DNA of 64,000 nt, from the NCBI GenBank assembly GCA_910578845.1, contig CAJTSL010000001.1, forward strand, positions 78,356 to 142,355, written 5' to 3'. Shown here in pieces: positions 27,137-34,438 of this stretch; within the stretch, counting starts at the first letter, position 1, and every line of letters starts with the position of its first letter. Made by a program: the position numbers and the translations under genes. The DNA comes from an uncultured Lachnospiraceae bacterium. GTDB lineage: Bacteria > Bacillota > Clostridia > Lachnospirales > Lachnospiraceae. Below the pieces are notes generated by a model, which was not told the DNA's origin, did no database searches, and was given only the letters and a program-made list of their open reading frames with translations.

Positions 27137-28834
27137 ATGTTACTGACTGGTGCAGAGATTGTTGTAGAATGTTTGAAAGAGCAGGGAGTTGACACGGTAT
27201 TTGGTTATCCCGGCGGGACCATTCTAAATGTATATGATGCTTTATATAAACATAGCGAGGAAATTACCCATATCCTGACCTCCCATGAGCAGGGAGCAGC
27301 GCATGCGGCGGACGGGTATGCCAGATCGACGGGGAAGGTAGGCGTCTGCATGGCAACGAGCGGACCGGGCGCAACGAATCTGGTGACCGGCATAGCCACG
27401 GCTTATATGGACTCCGTGCCGATGGTGGCGATTACTTGTAACGTAAACCTGCCATTGCTTGGCAAAGATTCTTTCCAGGAAGTGGATATTGCGGGTGTTA
27501 CGATGCCGATTACCAAACATGGATATATTGTCAAAGACGTGAATATCCTTGCTGATACGATCCGCAAGGCATTTGCGATTGCAAAGAGCGGCAGGCCTGG
27601 GCCGGTTCTGGTGGATATAACGAAAGACGTTACGGCAAATCAGTGCGAATATGAGAAAAAGGAGCCTGCCGCTATACAGATGACAAGAGCGCTGCTCAAA
27701 GGCAAAGATATTGACGGAGATATAGAAAAGGCTGTCGCGCTGATAAAAGAAGCAAAAAGACCGTATATTTATGTAGGAGGCGGCGCAGTGATTTCCGGCG
27801 CGTCTGAAGAAGTACGGGAATTTGCGATGAAAGCGGGTGCGCCTGTATGTGATACGCTGATGGGAAAAGGCGCTTATGACGGGCGCGATGCGCTCTATAC
27901 TGGAATGATTGGCATGCACGGGACGAAAACATCTAATTTTGGCGTCAGCGAATGCGACCTGTTAATAGCGCTCGGAGCAAGATTTTCTGACCGTGTCGTG
28001 GGAAATCCTAAGAAATTTGCAGAAAAAGCAAAAGTACTCCATATTGATATTGATGCTGCGGAAATTGATAAGAATATCCGTACGGATGTATCCGTGGTAG
28101 GAGATTTAAAGGAAGTGCTTGGCAGGATAAATGCCGTTTTGGATAAACAGGAACATCCTGAATGGATTTCGCATATTATGGAGTTGAAAGAAAAGTATCC
28201 GCTAAATTATGATGATTCTGTTTTGTCCTGTCCTTATATCATGGAAGAGCTTGACCGTATTACGAAGGGTGAGGCGGTTATCACAACGGATGTCGGACAG
28301 CATCAGATGTGGGCGGCGCAGTATTATAAATATTCCAAACCACGTACATTCCTCTCCTCTGGCGGGCTGGGAACGATGGGATATGGCCTTGGCGCCTGCA
28401 TTGGCGCAAAAGCGGGCAATCCAGATAAGATCTGTGTCAATATAGCGGGAGATGGCTGCTTTCGGATGAATATGAACGAGCTTGCTACGGCGAGCCGATA
28501 TAATATCCCGATCATCCAGATTGTCATCAATAATCATGTCCTTGGCATGGTAAGGCAATGGCAGACGCTCTTCTATGGGAAACGGTATTCACAGACCGTC
28601 TTACAGGATAAAGTTGATTTCTGTAAAGTAGCGGAAGGCCTTGGCTGCGAAGCGATCCGGGTGACGACGAAGGAAGAGGTTGCGCCGGCAATCGAAAAAG
28701 CGATTGCTATGAAAGTGCCTGTTTTATTAGACTGTATCATCCCGGAAGACGATAAGGTATTCCCTATGGTGCCTGCAGGAGCGCCTATTAGCGATGCCTT
28801 TGATGCACAGGATCTGGCAAAGAAGGAAGCATAA
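27137..28834 (+). CDS. ilvB: Acetolactate synthase large subunit
   Basis: This 565-residue thiamine diphosphate enzyme has the N-terminal VFGYPGGTILNVYDAL with HEQGAAHAADGYAR (catalytic Glu), the central TPP/FAD domain (YVGGGAVISGA), and the C-terminal TPP motif GDGCFRMNMNELATASRYNIPIIQIVINN. It condenses pyruvate to acetolactate, or with 2-ketobutyrate, for branched-chain amino acids. The anabolic ilvB order after ilvD supports that role over a catabolic AlsS. No ilvN regulatory subunit follows; the next gene is a cell-wall enzyme. Confidence 0.95.
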   Translation: MLLTGAEIVVECLKEQGVDTVFGYPGGTILNVYDALYKHSEEITHILTSHEQGAAHAADGYARSTGKVGVCMATSGPGATNLVTGIATAYMDSVPMVAITCNVNLPLLGKDSFQEVDIAGVTMPITKHGYIVKDVNILADTIRKAFAIAKSGRPGPVLVDITKDVTANQCEYEKKEPAAIQMTRALLKGKDIDGDIEKAVALIKEAKRPYIYVGGGAVISGASEEVREFAMKAGAPVCDTLMGKGAYDGRDALYTGMIGMHGTKTSNFGVSECDLLIALGARFSDRVVGNPKKFAEKAKVLHIDIDAAEIDKNIRTDVSVVGDLKEVLGRINAVLDKQEHPEWISHIMELKEKYPLNYDDSVLSCPYIMEELDRITKGEAVITTDVGQHQMWAAQYYKYSKPRTFLSSGGLGTMGYGLGACIGAKAGNPDKICVNIAGDGCFRMNMNELATASRYNIPIIQIVINNHVLGMVRQWQTLFYGKRYSQTVLQDKVDFCKVAEGLGCEAIRVTTKEEVAPAIEKAIAMKVPVLLDCIIPEDDKVFPMVPAGAPISDAFDAQDLAKKEA

Positions 28835-28853
28835 AGTTGGCTGGTAAGGTTTT

Positions 28854-30251
28854 ATGAAAAAGCGTTTGTTACCAAAAGTGTTTTTGTTGATATTTATAGC
28901 CGTAGCTCATTTCCTGGTTGCTTATATCGGCCTTGCCGTTTATTACCGGAATGCTTTTGAATATGGCACGTGGATTAATAAGATTTACTGTACCGGAAAG
29001 AGCATTGAGGAAGTCAATAGAGAGCTTTCCGGTCAGTTTATTTATGACGGCATTACGATTTATGATAAAGAGCAGAATGCTTATCAGATTACAGCGGAGG
29101 ATATTGGCTTCCAATGTGATTTTGCCGAAGCGTTGGAACGATATCTGGATGGCCAGAATGCCTGGATGTGGATTGAGAGTTTCTGGAGGATCAGGAATGA
29201 GGAGGTCAGTCCCGCCATCTTCTATGATGAGAGCAGATTAGAAGCTTGTTTTGAGAATCTTCCCTTTTTCGGACAGGGGGACGATGTAGAGAGAGAAATC
29301 CGTATTGTCAAGACACCGCGAGGATATGAGCTGATCAATGAAAGATGCGGTGTCTTGAATGTAGAAGCGGCGAAGCAGGCGATTATGGAAGGCATCAAGG
29401 AAGCAAAGGATTCCATTTCCCTGGAAGAAGCAGGCTGTTATTATGATATGGAGTTGACCGCGCAGATGCGGGATACGCTACACGAATGGGAACTTGTCAA
29501 TGATTTTCAGGATTGCCATATCGTTTATCAGATGGGAGAAGAGCTGCTCCCTGTGGATGCCTCTATTGTATGCGACTGGATTATGACAGATGAAGAAGGA
29601 AAGTTTGTATTAGATGAGAACGGTGCGTTACAGCTAAAGGAAGACGCAATAAACGGATTTGTCAACGGATTGGCGGATGAATATGATTCGGTAGGCGTAG
29701 CGCGTTCGTTCCAGACGACGAAAAAGGGCCTGATAACCGTAGAAGGAGGCATTTATGGCAATATCCTAGACAGAGAGGCGGAAATCGCTTATCTGACGGA
29801 AGCATTCCTGCAAAAAAAAGAGGAAGTGCATACGCCGGCTTACCGCCAGATGGCGATGAACCAGGGAAAAGAGGACATTGGCAGCACTTATATCGAGATT
29901 GATATGGATGAACAGATGATGTACTATTATCTGGACGGCATCCTACAGATTGAGACGCCTGTTGTGACAGGCAATACATCGCGGCGCATGGGAACGCCTG
30001 CGGGGGTCAATTATGTTTATCTTAAACAGACAAACCGGATCCTGCGCGGGGAAGGATACGCATCCCACGTTAATTTCTGGATGCCTGTCAAAGGCAATAT
30101 CGGTATTCATGATGCTTCGTGGCGTAGCAATTACGGCGGGAAAATATACCAGACGAACGGTTCGCACGGGTGCATCAATACGCCATATGAAGCTATGGTG
30201 AAGATTTATGATATGGTGGAAGTGGGGACGCCTGTCGTCATGTATTATTAA
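28854..30251 (+). CDS. L,D-transpeptidase with N-terminal membrane anchor
   Basis: This is a 465-residue protein. Residues 5-30 form a membrane anchor. The middle contains a repeated fold that looks like the PG_binding_4/VanW-associated domain (VNRELSG near residue 55, KQAIMEGIKEA near 168). The YkuD catalytic domain covers about the last 130 residues: IEIDMDEQMMYYYLDG, TPVVTGN, MGTPAG, NIGIHDASWR and NGSHGCINTP with the nucleophile Cys440. It should make 3-3 peptidoglycan crosslinks or anchor proteins outside the membrane. It starts 20 bases after ilvB, so it may share that transcript despite the unrelated function. Confidence 0.92.
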   Translation: MKKRLLPKVFLLIFIAVAHFLVAYIGLAVYYRNAFEYGTWINKIYCTGKSIEEVNRELSGQFIYDGITIYDKEQNAYQITAEDIGFQCDFAEALERYLDGQNAWMWIESFWRIRNEEVSPAIFYDESRLEACFENLPFFGQGDDVEREIRIVKTPRGYELINERCGVLNVEAAKQAIMEGIKEAKDSISLEEAGCYYDMELTAQMRDTLHEWELVNDFQDCHIVYQMGEELLPVDASIVCDWIMTDEEGKFVLDENGALQLKEDAINGFVNGLADEYDSVGVARSFQTTKKGLITVEGGIYGNILDREAEIAYLTEAFLQKKEEVHTPAYRQMAMNQGKEDIGSTYIEIDMDEQMMYYYLDGILQIETPVVTGNTSRRMGTPAGVNYVYLKQTNRILRGEGYASHVNFWMPVKGNIGIHDASWRSNYGGKIYQTNGSHGCINTPYEAMVKIYDMVEVGTPVVMYY

Positions 30252-30302
30252 AGTAGAACCGTTTTATAATAATGAAATTTATGCAAGATAATAAAAAGGG
30301 AA

Positions 30303-30331
30303 TTGACGAAAGCACTCGATAAATGTACAAT
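30303..30331 (+). promoter_or_regulatory. serC-serA promoter
   Basis: TTGACG (30303-30308), a 17-base spacer and TACAAT (30326-30331) form a strong sigma-A promoter, followed by an AT-rich initial transcribed region and AGGAGG before the GTG start of serC. Confidence 0.75.
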
Positions 30332-30388
30332 GTTTTTTAGTTTATAAAAAATTTATAAATAAGTTTAGGGTGACAGGAGGAGAAAGAA

Positions 30389-31471
30389 GTGGCTAGAGTA
30401 TATAATTTTTCAGCAGGTCCTGCAGTTTTACCGGAGGAAGTCTTACAGGAAGCGGCAGAAGAGATGTTAGATTATAAGGGATGTGGCATGTCCGTTATGG
30501 AAATGAGCCATCGTTCCAAAGTATATGATACCATTATCAAAGAGGCCGAGGCTGATCTGAGGACATTGTTGGACATTCCGGACAACTATAAAGTATTATT
30601 TTTGCAGGGAGGCGCAAGCCTCATATTTGCGTCAGTGCCAATGAACCTGATGAAAAACCGTAAAGCAGGTTACATATTGACCGGACAGTGGGCGAAGAAA
30701 GCATTTGCGGAAGCGAAGCTGTACGGAGAAGCAGTGGAACTGGCATCTTCTGCGGATGAGACATTTTCCTATATTCCGGATTGTTCCGATTTGCCGGTAA
30801 CGGATGATATGGATTACGTCTATATTTGTGAGAACAATACCATTTACGGAACGAAATACCATACTCTGCCAGATACCAAAGGCAAGATCCTTGTTTCCGA
30901 TGTTTCTTCCTGTTTCTTGTCAGAGCCAATGGATGTTACAAAATACGGCATGATTTATGCAGGCGTGCAGAAGAATGTAGGGCCTGCCGGAGTCCAGGTT
31001 GTCATTATACGGGAAGACTTAATAAGCGATGATGTATTGCCAGGGACTCCTACCATGATGAAATATAAAGTGCATGCGGATAACGATTCTTTATATAATA
31101 CGCCGCCATGCTACGGCATTTATATTTGTGGCAAAGTCTTTAAGTGGCTGTTGAAGAACGGTGGCTTAAGCGCTATGAAGGAATTGAATGAGAAAAAGGC
31201 GAAGCTTTTATATGATTTCCTGGATGAGAGCGCTTTGTTCAAAGGGACTGTCAGGAAAGAAGACCGTTCTTTGATGAACGTGCCTTTTGTGACAGGAGAT
31301 AGCGAAATGGATGCTAAGTTCATCAAGGAAGCGGATGCGGCTGGGTTCGTGAATCTGAAAGGACACCGCAGCGTTGGCGGTATGCGTGCGAGCATTTATA
31401 ATGCGATGCCAATCGAAGGCGTAGAGAAATTAGTCGCATTTATGAAAGCATTTGAGGAAAATAACAAATAA
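30389..31471 (+). CDS. serC: Phosphoserine aminotransferase
   Basis: This 360-residue PLP enzyme has the SerC opening YNFSAGPAVLPEEVL, the block MSVMEMSHRSKVY, LQGGASLIFASVPMNL, DVSSCFLSEPMDV, and the PLP-lysine context YAGVQKNVGPAGV. It converts 3-phosphohydroxypyruvate to phosphoserine. The start is GTG at 30389 with AGGAGG 8 bases upstream. serA follows 48 bases later, so the first two steps of serine synthesis are co-transcribed from the promoter at 30303. Confidence 0.97.
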   Translation: MARVYNFSAGPAVLPEEVLQEAAEEMLDYKGCGMSVMEMSHRSKVYDTIIKEAEADLRTLLDIPDNYKVLFLQGGASLIFASVPMNLMKNRKAGYILTGQWAKKAFAEAKLYGEAVELASSADETFSYIPDCSDLPVTDDMDYVYICENNTIYGTKYHTLPDTKGKILVSDVSSCFLSEPMDVTKYGMIYAGVQKNVGPAGVQVVIIREDLISDDVLPGTPTMMKYKVHADNDSLYNTPPCYGIYICGKVFKWLLKNGGLSAMKELNEKKAKLLYDFLDESALFKGTVRKEDRSLMNVPFVTGDSEMDAKFIKEADAAGFVNLKGHRSVGGMRASIYNAMPIEGVEKLVAFMKAFEENNK

Positions 31472-31519
31472 GAGCAGGCGTGGACGGATATTGCCATAAT
31501 AGGAAAAGAGGAGATTGAA

Positions 31520-32683
31520 ATGTTCAAGTATCATTGCTTAAACCCTATTTCAAAAGTGGGAACAGAAAACTTTAGCGCACAGTATGTGCAGACAGATAAT
31601 ATAAGCGAAGCAGACGGCATCTTGGTCAGAAGCGCAGCAATGCATGATATGGAATTGCCGGACAATCTGCTTGCCGTAGCAAGGGCAGGAGCAGGTGTCA
31701 ATAATATTCCGCTTGAAAAGTGTGCGGAAAAAGGCATTGTCGTATTCAATACGCCAGGCGCAAATGCGAATGGCGTAAAGGAGCTTGTCATTGCGGGCAT
31801 GTTGCTTGCTTCTAGAGACGTAGTAGGCGGCATCGAATGGGTGTTGGAAAATAAGGACGATGAGAATATTGCCAAAACGGCGGAGAAAGCGAAGAAAAAC
31901 TTTGCCGGGACAGAAGTCTATGATAAGAAGCTAGGCATTATCGGATTAGGCGCGATCGGCGTAAAAGTAGCGAACGTAGCGAAGTATCTTGGCATGGAAG
32001 TATATGGATATGATCCTTATGTTTCCGTTGATGCGGCATGGAATTTAAGCCGTGATGTAAAGCATGCCTTAAGCGTGGAAGAGATTTATGAAAACTGTGA
32101 CATCATCACCATCCATGTGCCGCTTATGGACGCGACAAAAGGGATGATTGGTAAAGAGGCCATTGATAAAATGAAAGACGGCGTTATTCTGCTGAACTTT
32201 GCGAGAGATTTGCTCGTAGACGAGAAAGCAGTCGTAGAGGGTATCCATGCTGGTAAAATACGCAAATATGTATCGGATTTCCCTAATCCGACGACGGCGG
32301 GCCAGGAAGGCTGCATCGTTATCCCCCATCTTGGCGCGTCTACAGAGGAATCGGAAGACAATTGTGCCAAAATGGCGGTAAAAGAGCTGATGGATTATCT
32401 TGAGAATGGTAATATCATTAATAGCGTCAATTATCCCAAATGTGATATGGGCATCTGTACACAGGCAGGACGGATCGCAATCTTCCATAAGAACATTGCC
32501 AATATGATTACGAAATTCACTGCATGTTTTGGTGACAACGGGATTAATATTTCCGATATGACGAATAAATCCAAAGGCGAAGTAGCTTATACGATGCTTG
32601 ACATCGAAATGCCTGCATCGGAAGAGATTATTGAAAAGCTCTCTTCGATTGACGGTGTTTTCCGTGTAAGAGTGATAGTGTAG
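31520..32683 (+). CDS. serA: D-3-phosphoglycerate dehydrogenase
   Basis: This is a 387-residue protein. The NAD domain carries LGIIGLGAIGVKVANVAKYLGMEVYGYDPY and the catalytic Arg-Glu-His set within FARDLLVDEKAV and HLGASTEES. A short C-terminal ACT domain begins near residue 317 (AIFHKNIANMITKFTACFGDNGINI) and probably senses serine. It oxidises 3-phosphoglycerate to start serine synthesis. Family members in Clostridia of this compact length are common. A clear terminator follows. Confidence 0.96.
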   Translation: MFKYHCLNPISKVGTENFSAQYVQTDNISEADGILVRSAAMHDMELPDNLLAVARAGAGVNNIPLEKCAEKGIVVFNTPGANANGVKELVIAGMLLASRDVVGGIEWVLENKDDENIAKTAEKAKKNFAGTEVYDKKLGIIGLGAIGVKVANVAKYLGMEVYGYDPYVSVDAAWNLSRDVKHALSVEEIYENCDIITIHVPLMDATKGMIGKEAIDKMKDGVILLNFARDLLVDEKAVVEGIHAGKIRKYVSDFPNPTTAGQEGCIVIPHLGASTEESEDNCAKMAVKELMDYLENGNIINSVNYPKCDMGICTQAGRIAIFHKNIANMITKFTACFGDNGINISDMTNKSKGEVAYTMLDIEMPASEEIIEKLSSIDGVFRVRVIV

Positions 32684-32690
32684 CGTAAAA

Positions 32691-32717
32691 AAGAATGCCC
32701 GTATTCCGGGCATTCTT
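32691..32717. terminator. Bidirectional terminator between serA and a converging small gene
   Basis: AAGAATGCCCG (32691-32701) pairs perfectly with CGGGCATTCTT (32707-32717) around a 5-base loop, followed by CTTTA. The plus-strand serA transcript and the minus-strand small gene ending at 32726 both meet it. Confidence 0.85.
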
Positions 32718-32725
32718 CTTTAGAT

Positions 32726-32974
32726 CTATGTCCAATCTTTTAGTTCCGACTGGAACTGTTCTTCGGCTTTAACCGCTACTTCACTGGCAAGATCCATATA
32801 TAGGATGAAAACATCTTCAACGGACATGTTATTTTCTTGCGCGATTTCTTCCATTATGGGCTTTAGTGTTTCAAGCTGGGAAGAAACCGGTGTTTTCTGC
32901 GGGTCGATATCGGACAAGGTCTTTTCTGCATAAGCATTGATTCTTTGTAATATTTTGGCTTGTTCTGAAGTCAT
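32726..32974 (-). CDS. Small conserved-looking helical protein of unknown function
   Basis: This 82-residue protein is acidic and predicted mostly helical, with no membrane span, cysteine or signal peptide. I recognise no domain. It is supported as a gene by AAAGGAAG at good distance before the ATG, a dedicated terminator beyond its stop, and no competing frame on the other strand. It lies between serA and DUF1015 on the opposite strand. Nothing visible says what it does. Confidence 0.75.
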   Translation of the reverse strand: MTSEQAKILQRINAYAEKTLSDIDPQKTPVSSQLETLKPIMEEIAQENNMSVEDVFILYMDLASEVAVKAEEQFQSELKDWT

Positions 32975-33053
32975 ATTGTCACTTCCTTTTCTTTTTCATC
33001 AAGAAACAGCATAAACTGCCTTTTCCCTTCCAAACATCGTTATTTTACCATTG

Positions 33054-33087
33054 AATGCTTGTGCTGCACAAGCATTTTTGATAAAAT
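33054..33087 (+). promoter_or_regulatory. Palindrome within a promoter before the DUF1015 gene
   Basis: AATGCTTGTG and CACAAGCATT form a perfect 10-bp inverted repeat around CTG (33054-33076). A possible promoter, TTGTGC (33059-33064), 17-base spacer, TAAAAT (33082-33087), has the repeat lying over its -35 and spacer, as a repressor operator would. The same element could instead be a terminator, since five T's follow on the plus strand, but no plus-strand gene ends just before it. Confidence 0.5.
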
Positions 33088-33135
33088 ATGAAGAAAGAAT
33101 AAAAAATAAAATAAGAAGAAAATCGGAGAGAAAAT

Positions 33136-34371
33136 ATGGCAGATATCATCCCATTTAGAGCTTTGAGGCCACGCACCGACTTAGTGGAGAAAATCGCGGC
33201 CTTACCATACGATGTATACAACAGGGAAGAAGCAAGAGAAAAAGTAGAGCATGACGCATATTCTTTCCTGCGGATCGACAGGCCGGAGACACAGTTCCCG
33301 GGAGATTATGATATGTATGCGCCGGAAGTCTATGAGAAGGCGGCAAGTATGTTACAGGAAATGATTGAGCGAGGCGAATTTGTGACGGAAGATGTTCCCG
33401 CCTATTATGTTTATGAGCTAATCATGGACGGCAGGTCGCAGGTAGGGATCGGTGCCTGTGCTTCCGTTGATGATTATGAGAGCGGGATCATTATGAAGCA
33501 TGAGAATACGAGGGCGGAGAAAGAAGCAGACAGGATCCGGCATGTAGATATCTGCAATGCACAGACAGGGCCGATTTTTTTGACATACAGGAGAAGGGAT
33601 GAAATCCAGGCGCAGATAGAAAAGGCAATGGAAAAGCCGCCGCTTTATGATTTTACAGCGGACGATGGCATCATCCACCGTGTATGGGCCATTAAGGAAG
33701 AGGAGTCCGTACAGGCGATAATGGATGGATTTGCCAAAGTGGATGCTGTCTATATCGCGGATGGACATCATCGGTGCGCGTCTGCAGTCAGGGTATCTAA
33801 AATGCGCAGGGAGCAGAATCCTGATTATACGGGGAAAGAGGAGTTTAATTATTTCCTGTCGGTGATTTTCCCGGATGACCAGTTATATATTATGGATTAT
33901 AACAGAGTGGTGAAATCATTAAACGGTTATACCGAAGAAGAATTTTTAGAGAAGACGAAAGAGATATTTGAAACGGAGAAAATGGGAGAGGCGCCATACC
34001 GTCCGGCTAAGAAAGGCGAGATCGGGATGTATTTAGAAGATACATGGTACAAGCTTTCCATAAAGCCTACGATGCTCTCAGGCGATCCGGTGAAGGATTT
34101 AGATGTAGCTGTTTTGCAGGATTATCTGTTGGATCCAGTGCTTGGCATCTTAGACCCGAAAAGCGATGGGAGAATTGATTTTGTCGGAGGCATCCGTGGC
34201 ATCCGGGAATTAGAGAAAAGGGTGCATACGGATTGCAAGGCCGCTTTTGCAATGTACCCGACGGATATTCATGAGCTTTTCGCAGTTTCAGATGCGGGGA
34301 AACTGATGCCACCTAAATCGACATGGTTTGAACCGAAATTGCGAAGCGGGATACTGATACATATGTTATAG
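33136..34371 (+). CDS. DUF1015 family protein
   Basis: This is a 411-residue protein of typical DUF1015 length. It opens with IIPFRALRPRTDLVEKIAALPYDV and carries YIADGHHRCASAVR near residue 210, the conserved His-rich block of the family. The family is found across anaerobes, often beside serA and serC as here, but its reaction is not established to my knowledge. The conserved location suggests a tie to serine or phosphoglycerate metabolism; that is inference. GGAGAG precedes the ATG. Confidence 0.9.
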   Translation: MADIIPFRALRPRTDLVEKIAALPYDVYNREEAREKVEHDAYSFLRIDRPETQFPGDYDMYAPEVYEKAASMLQEMIERGEFVTEDVPAYYVYELIMDGRSQVGIGACASVDDYESGIIMKHENTRAEKEADRIRHVDICNAQTGPIFLTYRRRDEIQAQIEKAMEKPPLYDFTADDGIIHRVWAIKEEESVQAIMDGFAKVDAVYIADGHHRCASAVRVSKMRREQNPDYTGKEEFNYFLSVIFPDDQLYIMDYNRVVKSLNGYTEEEFLEKTKEIFETEKMGEAPYRPAKKGEIGMYLEDTWYKLSIKPTMLSGDPVKDLDVAVLQDYLLDPVLGILDPKSDGRIDFVGGIRGIRELEKRVHTDCKAAFAMYPTDIHELFAVSDAGKLMPPKSTWFEPKLRSGILIHML

Positions 34372-34438
34372 GTGAATAATAGGAGTTGTTAAGATAGCAG
34401 GACGATAGGCCATGGATATGGCAGAAATGGAGGGCGTA

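Noticed and set aside
27242..27919. Minus-strand frame of 225 codons opposite ilvB
   Set aside because: It is antisense to a fully supported ilvB and has no recognisable domain.
32069..32713. Minus-strand frame of 214 codons opposite serA
   Set aside because: It is antisense to serA and crosses the serA terminator.
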